A stretch of DNA of 64,000 nt from Cecembia rubra. Lineage in GTDB: Bacteria > Bacteroidota > Bacteroidia > Cytophagales > Cyclobacteriaceae. This document shows positions 20,688-28,205 of the stretch, in pieces (position 1 is the first letter of the stretch; each line of letters begins with the position of its first letter). The notes under the pieces were generated by a model. The model was not told the DNA's origin. It did not search any database and worked only from the letters and a program-made list of their open reading frames with translations. The stretch is from assembly GCF_003014575.1 (NCBI RefSeq), contig NZ_PYGF01000006.1:62001-126000 (forward strand), read 5' to 3'. The translations under genes were made by a program, and so were the position numbers.

Positions 20688-23567
20688 TTAAGCCGCCTCC
20701 GAAATCCCGTTGATAAACGTCTCCACGAAACCCAAGATTTTGTCCTTGATGCGCTCGGCAATGCTCTTGCGCTCTTTGAGTGCAGGCTTTTGTTTGAGCA
20801 GTCCAATGATATCGTCACGCAGGGGTTCTTTCTCGGTGTAGATAAAGTCACCGATGACTTTTTCCAGCCCGTCGGAGTCCAGTCCTTCACTCTCGCAGAG
20901 GCTTTTGAGCGCGTCCATGCGCTCTTTGGTCCAGAAGATGGCAAACTCCTCGGGGATGTTTTCAGTGTCCTGAATTTGTGGTAATTGCTCTCGGATAAAC
21001 TTCTCGATCAGTTCCCGCTTGCTTCGGAGTTGGGCTTCTCCCACCATCAGGTCGATGATGGCTTTCTTCTGTTTCTCCTGGTCTTCTGGTTTGGCGTCTT
21101 TCAGGTTGGCCAGCAGTTTGAGAATGTAGGTCACATTGATCTCGTCCCGGTGGATCAGTTCCAGCTCAAAATCGATGTCGTTGAGGATGGAAACTTTCTC
21201 TTTTTGCTGGGAGCCTTTGCTACGCTCGTACAGGTCCAGGTACTTGCTTTTGTAGTCTTCGAAGGACTGCTCGGGCATGGAGAGATCTTCAAACGTAAAC
21301 TCCGTGAAGGTTCCCAGAACGTTCTTCAAGCGCATAAGCTCACGGAAGGCTTTGATGAATTCCAGCTGGGCTTCTTCGTCGGGCAGATCGTTTACAGCGT
21401 TGACGGAGGGCGTTACAGTAAGCAGCTCAATGTAGGCTTCGTTGAATTTCTGCACGTACTCCTCATAAGGAGCCATGATGATTTCGTCCTTGGCGTTCAG
21501 GTTGGAAAAGAGGGCAATGGCTTGGTCTGTTGCGGATTTCAGGTTGCGGAAGGCTACGATATTCCCCTGTGATTTGAGTTCGTCTAGGATGCGGTTGGTA
21601 CGGGAGTAGGCCTGTATCAGTCCGTGGTATTTCAGGTTTTTGTCCACGTACAGGGTGTTCAGGTTCTTGCTGTCAAAACCTGTCAGGAACATGTTCACTA
21701 CCAAAAGGATGTCCACCTGCTTGTTCTTTACCTTTTTGGCAATGTCGTTGTAGTAGTTGTAAAAGCTCTGACTGTCCTTGGTGGAAAAGTTGGTACCAAA
21801 TTCACGGTTGTAGTCTTTGATGAAGTCGTCGAGGAATTCTCTCGGGTGTTTCTGACTGTTGTTGCCATAAGGAGCAAGGTATTTTTCCTCCGCAGCCATG
21901 GGCAGGTCATCATCGCCAACTGCTCCCAGTTCGTCAATATCATCATCTATCAGATCCACATTGGCACCATAGGAGAAGATGGTCGCGACACGGAGTTGGT
22001 GCTCTCCTGCTTGCTTCTTGGATTGGAACAGCTTGTAGTACTCGATGAGTACAGGCACGCTGGACACACAGAAAATGGCTGTGAATGTCCTGTTGTGGGT
22101 CTTTCTGCCGTGATGGTTGATGATGTAGTCCACCACATTGTTCAGCCGTATTGGGGCATTCATGACTTCTTCTTCATCTATCGCCTCCACGTTGATGTCG
22201 AAGATATGGTCTTTCTTTTTGAAGGTGCTGATGTACTCCACGGAAAACTTGAGTACGTTTTCATCCCGGATGGCATCGGTGATCACATACTTGTGGAGGC
22301 AGTCCCCAAAGAGCATGGTGGTGGTACGTTTGCCGAATTCGTTGGAACCTGCATTTTCCTCAAAGATGGGCGTTCCTGTGAAGCCGAACATCTGGCACTT
22401 TTGGAAAAAGTCTTTGATATCCGCATGGGTTTTCCCAAACTGGCTGCGGTGGCATTCGTCAAAGATGAACACGATGCGCTTGTCCTGCAACTGCTCCATC
22501 TTGGACTTGTAGGCGTTTTTGTTGACCGCATTGGCCAGCTTCTGTATGGTGGTGACAATGAGTTTGTCGTTTCCGGTCAGCTGCTCCACCAGTTTCTTGG
22601 TGTTGCTGGTGGCATCAATACTGCCTTTGCTGAAGCTGTTGAATTCCTGTGAAGTCTGGGTATCCAGGTCTTTTCTGTCCACCACAAATACCACTTTGTA
22701 CACCTGTGGCAGGTTGGTCAGAATCTGGGCGGTTTTGAAGGAGGTGAGTGTCTTTCCAGAACCTGTAGTGTGCCAGATGTAGCCGTATTTAGGGGAGGTT
22801 TTTACCCGCTCCACGATGGCTTCGGTGGCATAGTACTGGTAAGGCCGCAACACCATCAGGGATTTAGCGGTCTCATTTAGTACAATGTATTTGGTGATCA
22901 TCTTGGAGAGGTGGCATTTCTCCAGGAAGATGTCCGTAAATTCCGATAATTGGGTAATCAGTTTGTTTTTGGTGTCGGTCCAGTAAAAGGTCTGCTTGAA
23001 GGAACGCTGGTTGAAAGAGCTATTGGCGTAGTACTTGGTGTTGACGCCGTTGCTGATCACAAAGATCTGAATGTATTGGAACAGGCCCTGACCAGCTTCG
23101 TAGGAGTGGAGGCCGTAACGCTTCGTCTGCTTGAAGGCTTCTTTAAGTTCCAGACCACGGCGTTTGAGTTCGATCTGCACCAAGGGCAGCCCATTGATCA
23201 GGATGGTGACGTCGTAGCGGTTTTTGTACTTGCCTTCCATAGTCACCTGCTGGGCGACCTGAAACTCGTTTTGACACCAATGGATTTGGTTGATCAGTTC
23301 GATGGTTCGGGCTTCTCCGCTTTCATCGGTATAGTCCACACGGTCACGGAGGATTTTGGCCCGTTCGAAGACCGACCCCTTATTGAGTGCATTCAGAATC
23401 TGGGCAAACTCCTTCTCGCTCAGCTGGGTTTTGTTGTGTTTTTCCAGCTGGGATTTCAGGTTTTTGAGCAGGGCAGCTTCATCCGGTATCAGCACCTTCT
23501 GATAGCCCAGCTGCTGCAATTGCTGCATCAGATTGTTTTCTAAAGCCTGTTCGGGTTGTGTGGTCAT
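20688..23567 (-). CDS. hsdR: Type I restriction enzyme, R (motor/nuclease) subunit
   Basis: 959 aa. N-terminal PD-(D/E)xK nuclease: RYDVTILINGLPLVQIELKRRG (abridged; Asp about 118, Glu-x-Lys about 134-136). SF2 helicase core: Walker A HTTGSGKT (about 267), DECHRSQFGKTH (about 372), GFTGTP (about 395) and motif V/VI region TGFDSKNLNTLYVDK (abridged) with QAYSRTNR (about 660). A C-terminal helical domain probably contacts HsdM. HsdR with HsdM and HsdS cuts unmodified DNA after translocation. It is downstream of hsdMS but separated from it by two accessory genes and an insertion, so it now needs its own promoter or read-through. Confidence 0.95.
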   Translation of the reverse strand: MTTQPEQALENNLMQQLQQLGYQKVLIPDEAALLKNLKSQLEKHNKTQLSEKEFAQILNALNKGSVFERAKILRDRVDYTDESGEARTIELINQIHWCQNEFQVAQQVTMEGKYKNRYDVTILINGLPLVQIELKRRGLELKEAFKQTKRYGLHSYEAGQGLFQYIQIFVISNGVNTKYYANSSFNQRSFKQTFYWTDTKNKLITQLSEFTDIFLEKCHLSKMITKYIVLNETAKSLMVLRPYQYYATEAIVERVKTSPKYGYIWHTTGSGKTLTSFKTAQILTNLPQVYKVVFVVDRKDLDTQTSQEFNSFSKGSIDATSNTKKLVEQLTGNDKLIVTTIQKLANAVNKNAYKSKMEQLQDKRIVFIFDECHRSQFGKTHADIKDFFQKCQMFGFTGTPIFEENAGSNEFGKRTTTMLFGDCLHKYVITDAIRDENVLKFSVEYISTFKKKDHIFDINVEAIDEEEVMNAPIRLNNVVDYIINHHGRKTHNRTFTAIFCVSSVPVLIEYYKLFQSKKQAGEHQLRVATIFSYGANVDLIDDDIDELGAVGDDDLPMAAEEKYLAPYGNNSQKHPREFLDDFIKDYNREFGTNFSTKDSQSFYNYYNDIAKKVKNKQVDILLVVNMFLTGFDSKNLNTLYVDKNLKYHGLIQAYSRTNRILDELKSQGNIVAFRNLKSATDQAIALFSNLNAKDEIIMAPYEEYVQKFNEAYIELLTVTPSVNAVNDLPDEEAQLEFIKAFRELMRLKNVLGTFTEFTFEDLSMPEQSFEDYKSKYLDLYERSKGSQQKEKVSILNDIDFELELIHRDEINVTYILKLLANLKDAKPEDQEKQKKAIIDLMVGEAQLRSKRELIEKFIREQLPQIQDTENIPEEFAIFWTKERMDALKSLCESEGLDSDGLEKVIGDFIYTEKEPLRDDIIGLLKQKPALKERKSIAERIKDKILGFVETFINGISEAA

Positions 23568-23680
23568 GTATGAAAAATGCCTCTGTGATCAAAACAAAAC
23601 TGTTGTACAAGCAAGATGTGGAAATATCAACGTAAAACCAAGTGCAAAAGGTAGTCGAGGGCTTAACTTTTCCAAAGTTT
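23537..23680. repeat. Direct repeat copy 1: hsdR start and leader
   Basis: About 144 bp covering the first ten codons of hsdR and its upstream leader. It is collinear with 25496-25639 (constant offset 1959 bp) with only scattered mismatches, for example in the stretch after the shared AACCAAGTG. Weaker similarity extends about 10 bp further at each end. Confidence 0.9.
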
Positions 23681-23695
23681 AGAACTTTGGAAAAG
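23667..23695. repeat. 13-bp perfect inverted repeat
   Basis: CTTTTCCAAAGTT, 3-nt loop, AACTTTGGAAAAG. It lies just past the end of the minus-strand HTH gene and may act as its terminator. The matching place in repeat copy 2 keeps only the first arm. Confidence 0.85.
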
Positions 23696-23723
23696 TTATT
23701 CTAGCCTCCAAGTCAAAAAATGT

Positions 23724-24173
23724 TTAGTACCCCATATTCATTTCCTGGGCCTCATTTGTGATTTCTTCCAAAGTTTTGCGTCTGGTTTCTTTCAAGGCTG
23801 TTTCGTATTTTTTGATGTCTTCCAGCTTAACCCTTCGGTGTGCACCAACTTTTTTGAATGGTATTTTCCCACTTTCCAGTAATTTCACCAAATGGGGGCG
23901 TGATACGTTCAGTAAATCCGCTGCCTCCTGTGTACTGAGTTCTTCAGCAAATGATGTGATGGCTACTGATTTTCCATCTGCCATTTCTTCCAGTACCTTT
24001 TCCAAAAGCCTAATTGCATGATGTGGAAGCTTGATGTTTGTCCCTTCTATGTGGAAAGTCAGCTCCTCTTTGTTTGTCGCTTTGTCTGTGATACCTTTCA
24101 GCAATTCGACCGACTGTTTGGCAGCCAATCTGTCTTTTGCTGTGGGTTTTTTGGAAGTTGTGGAAGTTGCCAT
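23724..24173 (-). CDS. Excisionase-type HTH protein (orphan PIN-system-like antitoxin)
   Basis: 149 aa. Residues about 78-130 form a MerR/excisionase-type winged HTH (LSTQEAADLLNVSRPHLVKLL, abridged; SGKIPFKKVGAHRRVKLEDI, abridged). The C-terminal helix ETRRKTLEEITNEAQEMNMGY (abridged) resembles antitoxins that are usually followed at once by a PIN-domain RNase toxin. Here the next 150 bp downstream contain no PIN gene, only the duplicated hsdR leader. It is therefore either an orphan antitoxin or a stand-alone regulator. It lies inside the insert between the two leader copies. The low-complexity start (MATSTTSKKPTAKDR) is typical. Confidence 0.7.
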   Translation of the reverse strand: MATSTTSKKPTAKDRLAAKQSVELLKGITDKATNKEELTFHIEGTNIKLPHHAIRLLEKVLEEMADGKSVAITSFAEELSTQEAADLLNVSRPHLVKLLESGKIPFKKVGAHRRVKLEDIKKYETALKETRRKTLEEITNEAQEMNMGY

Positions 24174-24261
24174 GATGGAATAATCGTGTGTTTTTGTAAA
24201 GATATTAAACGAAACAAACGAAACAAATGTTTGTGCGCAAAAGTCGAGGTTTATACCCCAA

Positions 24262-24363
24262 AAACTCCGGCAGGAGTTTACTACCGTTGGTTATTAGCCC
24301 CGAGTGATAACTCGGGGATTTGGGATGGCATGTCAATTGTTTATTCCAACTCCGGAGGAGTTG
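24262..24363 (+). repeat. Palindromic repeat unit A (forward)
   Basis: Three hairpins in order: AAACTCC-GGCA-GGAGTTT (24262-24279), CCCCGAGT-GATA-ACTCGGGG (24298-24317) and CAACTCC-GGA-GGAGTTG (24347-24363). Same layout as unit C; units B and D are in the opposite orientation. Located 95 bp before the transposase relic. Confidence 0.9.
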
Positions 24364-24458
24364 AACAATACAGCATCTGATTTTATCCGATTATAACCGT
24401 TTAATTGTCGAATTGAATGGATATGATTTTTTAGATTTAACCATCAAAGCTACTATTT

Positions 24459-24908
24459 ATGGCAAGCACATACACTTCTATCCACTATCATGTCATCTGG
24501 ACGACCTACTTGAGAAAACCTATTTTGCGAAAAGAAGGCAGAAAAGAGCTTTTTAATTATCTGTATGGGATATTGAAGAATAAAAACTGTCACGTCCATC
24601 GGATTAACGGAGTAGAAGACCATTTGCACTTGGCTATTTCACTCCATCCTGCTATATCCTTGGCGAATTTGGTGAAAGATATGAAGCTGGCTTCTAATCA
24701 AATGATTAAGGGCCAAAATCTCTTTGATGGTTTTGAAGGATGGCAGTAAGGGTATGGAGCGTTTACAATTGGGTATTCAGCTCTTGGTGATATCGTTAAT
24801 TATATCATAAATCAGGAAGCGCACCATAAGAAGGTTAGTTTTTTAGAAGAGTATGTGATGATTTTGAACGAATACGGAGTCAAATATGATCCTAGGTACC
24901 TCCTTTAA
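24459..24908 (+). pseudogene. RAYT/IS200-like Y1 transposase interrupted by a nonsense codon
   Basis: Reading frame of about 149 codons with a single in-frame TAA at 24747-24749, where the usual text would be WQxGYGAF. Residues 1-96 contain the HUH motif DHLHLAIS (His-x-His, about 66-68); after the stop the frame continues without interruption as GYGAFTIGYSALGDIVNYII (abridged) with NQEAHHKK, including the probable catalytic Tyr of VNYI, to a TAA at 24906-24908. The stop removes the nucleophile, so the element should be inactive unless the codon is read through. Repeat units A and B flank it in inverted orientation, B beginning 3 bp after its end, as expected for REP-associated tyrosine transposases. 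Confidence 0.85.
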
Positions 24909-24910
24909 TT

Positions 24911-25014
24911 CAACCCCTACCGGGGTTGGGGGATTGGGGGTACGGATTCGTTTTTTTACCCCGAGTAGCGACTCGGGGTTAATACCCTTGCTGGATTGAA
25001 CCCCTGTCGGGGTT
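24911..25014 (-). repeat. Palindromic repeat unit B (reverse)
   Basis: CAACCCC-TACC-GGGGTTG (24911-24928), ACCCCGAGT-AGCG-ACTCGGGGT (24958-24979) and AACCCC-TGTC-GGGGTT (24999-25014). Reversed, it follows the order of unit A, including the shared GGTATTA before the middle hairpin. A decayed partial copy follows at about 25080-25123. Confidence 0.85.
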
Positions 25015-25169
25015 TGGGGGAATGGCGGGTAGGAATATGGTGGATACGTGGTAGCTTGTTTCCTCTGATTTCGGGTTTTGGGGTTAATGCCCTGATGGGT
25101 TTAAGCCTCTAGCGGGATTTTTGGTATTCCCGATTTGGATTTTGATTATGTTTTTTAGAGGCATGTTAA

Positions 25170-25270
25170 AAACTCCGATAGGAGTTTACTACCGCAGGTT
25201 ATTAGCCCCGAGTGAGAACTCGGGGATTTGGATGGTTTGTCTAATGGTTATTTCAACTCCGGAGGAGTTG
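25170..25270 (+). repeat. Palindromic repeat unit C (forward)
   Basis: AAACTCC-GATA-GGAGTTT (25170-25187), CCCCGAGT-GAGA-ACTCGGGG (25206-25225) and CAACTCC-GGA-GGAGTTG (25254-25270). Nearly identical to unit A in hairpins and spacing (101 against 102 bp). Confidence 0.9.
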
Positions 25271-25323
25271 AATTTTTCACAGAGGAGTTGCGTGTACCTG
25301 TAATTCAACTCCTGCCTGTAATT

Positions 25324-25427
25324 CAACTCCTGCCGGAGTTGGGAGATTGGGGGTGGTGGGGCGTTCTTTTACCCCGAGTAGCGACTCGGGGCTAATACCC
25401 TTACGGGATTGAACCCCTATCGGGGTT
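25324..25427 (-). repeat. Palindromic repeat unit D (reverse)
   Basis: CAACTCC-TGCC-GGAGTTG (25324-25341), CCCCGAGT-AGCG-ACTCGGGG (25372-25391) and AACCCC-TATC-GGGGTT (25412-25427). With unit C it forms an inverted pair only 53 bp apart: an empty counterpart of A-transposase-B. Confidence 0.9.
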
Positions 25428-25495
25428 TTGTAGAACATCAAAGCTATAATCTCTTGAGTGTTTTTACTTTAATTAATATTTGCGCACCAGGTTCA

Positions 25496-25639
25496 TTTCT
25501 AAAGCCTGTTCGGGTTGTGTGGTCATGTATGAAAAATGCCTCTGTGATCAAAACAAAACTGTTGTAACAGCAAGATGTGGAAATATCAACGTAAAACCAA
25601 GTGTTAAAGTAAGTCTGGGGCTTAACTTTTCCAAAGTTT
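25496..25639. repeat. Direct repeat copy 2: truncated hsdR start and leader
   Basis: Matches 23537-23680. On the minus strand it begins like HsdR (MTTQPEQALE) but diverges after ten codons and stops seven codons later (MNLVRKY, stop). It is therefore a dead 5' remnant of hsdR. Together with copy 1 it bounds the inserted segment. Confidence 0.85.
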
Positions 25640-25757
25640 CAAACGCTGTAAAAGTTTTTACCCAAATTGAAAAATCTTTTTTGTTGAGCATGGAATTTGA
25701 ATTCTACGGTTTTAGCGATTTTTGCTGTTGAACGGTGAAATTGTTGTTTTATCTGTA

Positions 25758-25787
25758 TTGATTCTAAATAAAATCTCCGTATCTTTG
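25758..25787 (+). promoter_or_regulatory. Consensus-like Bacteroidota promoter
   Basis: TTG at 25758-25760, a 19-bp spacer and TATCTTTG at 25780-25787: a full match to the TTG-N19-TAnnTTTG pattern, reading rightward. No gene lies downstream on this strand before a strong hairpin at 25825-25856, so a short RNA of about 65 nt would result, or the promoter belongs to a mobile repeat. Confidence 0.5.
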
Positions 25788-25824
25788 CATTGAGTTCATC
25801 CTACCGTTCGGAGGAAGGAAATCG

Positions 25825-25856
25825 GAAAACGCAAAGCCTCGATGTTTTGCGTTTTC
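25825..25856. terminator. Strong hairpin at the end of the hsdMS-accessory operon
   Basis: GAAAACGCAAA (25825-25835) pairs perfectly with TTTGCGTTTTC (25846-25856). It sits 5 bp beyond the stop of the minus-strand 168-aa gene. It would end that operon before hsdR, and would also stop any rightward transcript from the promoter at 25758. Confidence 0.6.
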
Positions 25857-25861
25857 TGCAT

Positions 25862-26368
25862 TTATAGGAGTGTGTCAAGTCTCCGCCTCCACTTTTTTTC
25901 AAACTTATTCCGATTGGCATCTTTTCCTTCGACATGGAATGCTGTGAGCAGATAATAAGCAGATCTATCTCTCAACGGTTCTAAAATCACGACATAACTT
26001 TCAGTTTTATCATAGATGTAAGTTCTAACGCCTTCTGGTTCCTTTACTGAAAAAGTAAGCATTTCATTGTCTTTCCTCTGATCAAGATGATGTCTGACCC
26101 AATGCAGACGAACAGACCTCTTCAATTCAAATTCCCTTTGTTTGGTTTTCTGATCAACAACTACAGTTGTCAAGTGGGCAAACAAAGTATCCATCTCAAT
26201 TTCGCCTTCTTTTGGTGTCGGATAAATTGGTTTTCCATTAAATGATGGCTGCCCCAGATCTATGAAGTCGCGATTGAAAACACCTCTAAGTGATCTGTTT
26301 CTTTCATGTGGTCCAAGACCAATCAAATCCAGCAGCTCATTGTAAATTTTCAGTAAATTGAGTGGCAT
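25862..26368 (-). CDS. Uncharacterised 168-aa protein paired with DUF3800
   Basis: 168 aa, soluble, no signal. The central part contains VRLHWVRHHLDQR (about 84-96). The C-terminal part reads YVVILEPLRDRSAYYLLTAF (abridged, about 124) and ends in a basic helix KFEKKWRRRLDTLL. The His-rich centre and YYLLTAF-then-basic-tail layout faintly recall phage/toxin RNase folds (barnase-EndoU-colicin-like), but this is only a resemblance. It starts 1 bp after the DUF3800 stop, so the two are surely co-translated. I do not recognise a named family. Confidence 0.6.
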   Translation of the reverse strand: MPLNLLKIYNELLDLIGLGPHERNRSLRGVFNRDFIDLGQPSFNGKPIYPTPKEGEIEMDTLFAHLTTVVVDQKTKQREFELKRSVRLHWVRHHLDQRKDNEMLTFSVKEPEGVRTYIYDKTESYVVILEPLRDRSAYYLLTAFHVEGKDANRNKFEKKWRRRLDTLL

Positions 26369-26369
26369 C

Positions 26370-27041
26370 TTATCTCAGTTCGATGAAAAACAAGTTCATT
26401 TTGTTCTCTGTGTATCTGCTTGAAGCTTCAAGAGTTTGATCTGAATGTTGCCTGATTCGCTCAATCAGATTTCTTTTTGCGGAAACTTTTTTTTCAGTGA
26501 CATTCAAGTTGTAACTCAATGCCCCGAGCAAGAGATCAGTAAGCTGCATCATCAAGCTTTCTTTTGAATGAATGTTCTGAACGTTCCTAAACACCCCCAT
26601 CTTTATGTTGAGAATGTCTTTCAGTCTTTGCACTTTGTGTGCGCTTAGGGTGTCTTTGATGTCTAAGTAAACGTTGTAGGTGTATCGTGAGTCTTTGTTG
26701 TGGTTCAAAAGCTGGTAATACATTTTGTAATAGAGATCGTCGAAATCCTGATTGAACCTTTGGTTGTCCACCTGATCTTTTTTCACGATGATTGCTCTAA
26801 AAGCAATGTCTGTGGCGAAAAAATACTCGATCAACTCTTTGTAAAAGTCATATTGGGAAGCCGAAACATTGCTCCATTTGATCTCCCCATAATAATGATG
26901 CTTTTTTTTGATGTTCTTGATCCGCTCATTGTGTCCTTCAAGCTGATTGTAAGCAACCGAGGTGTAACCAATCAGCATGTAAGGCTTATGGTCATTTTCA
27001 AGGTGACAGCTTTCGTCACAGTACATGTTGAATGTTTTCAT
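26370..27041 (-). CDS. DUF3800-family protein (RNase H-like fold)
   Basis: 223 aa. N-terminal YCDESCH (7-13) is the DUF3800 signature (acidic residues after the first strand), followed by GEIKWSN (about 52), YNVYLDIKDT (about 123) and the C-terminal MQLTDLLLGAL (about 164). These acidic positions resemble an RNase H-like metal site. DUF3800 genes often occur in defence islands and mobile elements, but their function is not established. It is 15 bp downstream of hsdS and 1 bp upstream of the 168-aa gene, so it is transcribed with the R-M operon. Confidence 0.8.
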   Translation of the reverse strand: MKTFNMYCDESCHLENDHKPYMLIGYTSVAYNQLEGHNERIKNIKKKHHYYGEIKWSNVSASQYDFYKELIEYFFATDIAFRAIIVKKDQVDNQRFNQDFDDLYYKMYYQLLNHNKDSRYTYNVYLDIKDTLSAHKVQRLKDILNIKMGVFRNVQNIHSKESLMMQLTDLLLGALSYNLNVTEKKVSAKRNLIERIRQHSDQTLEASSRYTENKMNLFFIELR

Positions 27042-27056
27042 GTTGAGTTTCTTTAG

Positions 27057-28205
27057 TTAAACAAACATCTGCTGCAACAGCCCCTTCTTCCAAGTGCGCA
27101 AGCCCTGAATCTGGCTGTCTAGATTCGAAATTGAGTTCTGAATTTCTTCGGTAAATGCTACGATTTTGAGTTGTTCATTTGTTGAAGGCAACATGATTTG
27201 AAGCTTCTCAATGGTGGTCTTTGAAAGACTTGGAACCCCCGAAGCTTCATTGTGTACTTTCCAATTGATAGTTTGAAAGACCAAGTAAACAAACCTTGGA
27301 ACGATTTGCTTGAAGCTGTGGGTGTAAAAAAGTGTGTCCACCGTCCAGAATTTACCCTTAAGAAACATCGGTTTGTCGATTGTGCCCTTTCTTCCAATTC
27401 CAACACTTTCTCCTTCATAAAGGAAATCGTCAACGTAAGTCATGAGTCCCCCAGTGCCGAATACAGGAATATTCCCGTTTCCAAGATGTTTATAATCTTT
27501 CCCACTTCCGATTTTCAAAACCTCCCCCAACCGCTTCTCCTCCCAATCCGGAAATTCGCTGCCATCATCCTGCTTGAAACGGATTTGCTGGCTGAAGATC
27601 TGCTGCATCACGCCCTTTTTGTAGGCTTCCAGCTTTTCCTTCTTCCGCTCCAGCAACTCGATCCGCTCGTCCACCGCCGAAAGGAATGACGCGATCTTTT
27701 GCTGCTCGGGGAGGGAGGGTGTATATAGTTCAAAAGTTTTGAATTCTTCAGAATTTATACCTGGTTGCCCTGAACGCATGGACATGACTTTAACCCATTT
27801 GTCATATTTTGCTGTTAAAGTGTGCTGAAAGACGAAGAATGGATCATTGTCGGAAATACGAAATTTGATTAAAAATCCAGCAAAATAAAGATCACCATCT
27901 TTGGAATTATACAGGTAAGTTTTTCCCGTACTTGCTCCTGTACGAGCAAACACCAAATCGCCTTTTTCAAGCTTGTATTTACGCTCAATTTTTCCTTGAG
28001 GAGAGGTTAGTGGATCCGGATTGTATTTTCTGGTAATTTCATCAATATCTGTGATTCTGATGTATTTGTGTTTTCCATCATAATCGACAGCAGAAGAATT
28101 CATTCCGTACATTCCATCTTTTGTAATTTCGCCGAATTTTACCTTTTTCCAAGGACCCGAGAAACCGTTGAATCTGATCTTAGGTGTTTTTGTATCCATC
28201 ATCAA
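27057..28205 (-). CDS. hsdS: Type I R-M specificity subunit
   Basis: 382 aa with two target-recognition domains (about 10-165 and 215-345), each followed by a helical spacer: LPEQQKIASFLSAVDERIEL (abridged, about 160) and TNEQLKIVAFTEEIQNSISN (abridged, about 340). The LEAYKKGVMQQIF/TWKKGLLQQMF pair marks the internal repeat. The start is one of three adjacent ATG codons overlapping the hsdM stop. It determines the bipartite DNA target shared by methylation and restriction. Confidence 0.95.
   Translation of the reverse strand: MMMDTKTPKIRFNGFSGPWKKVKFGEITKDGMYGMNSSAVDYDGKHKYIRITDIDEITRKYNPDPLTSPQGKIERKYKLEKGDLVFARTGASTGKTYLYNSKDGDLYFAGFLIKFRISDNDPFFVFQHTLTAKYDKWVKVMSMRSGQPGINSEEFKTFELYTPSLPEQQKIASFLSAVDERIELLERKKEKLEAYKKGVMQQIFSQQIRFKQDDGSEFPDWEEKRLGEVLKIGSGKDYKHLGNGNIPVFGTGGLMTYVDDFLYEGESVGIGRKGTIDKPMFLKGKFWTVDTLFYTHSFKQIVPRFVYLVFQTINWKVHNEASGVPSLSKTTIEKLQIMLPSTNEQLKIVAFTEEIQNSISNLDSQIQGLRTWKKGLLQQMFV

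Noticed and set aside
21624-22652. Long plus-strand open frame (342 codons) and similar frames at 20985-21572 and 22950-23543
   Set aside because: They lie wholly antisense to hsdR, whose helicase and nuclease motifs are intact. The translations are hydrophobic and Val/Gln-rich, as expected from reading the opposite strand.
24262-25427. Repeated palindromes considered as a CRISPR array
   Set aside because: Units are about 100 bp, contain three different hairpins and occur in alternating orientation with unequal gaps; no regular spacers and no cas genes.
25480-25731. Plus-strand open frame of 83 codons
   Set aside because: It reads through the antisense of the duplicated hsdR leader; no coding signature.
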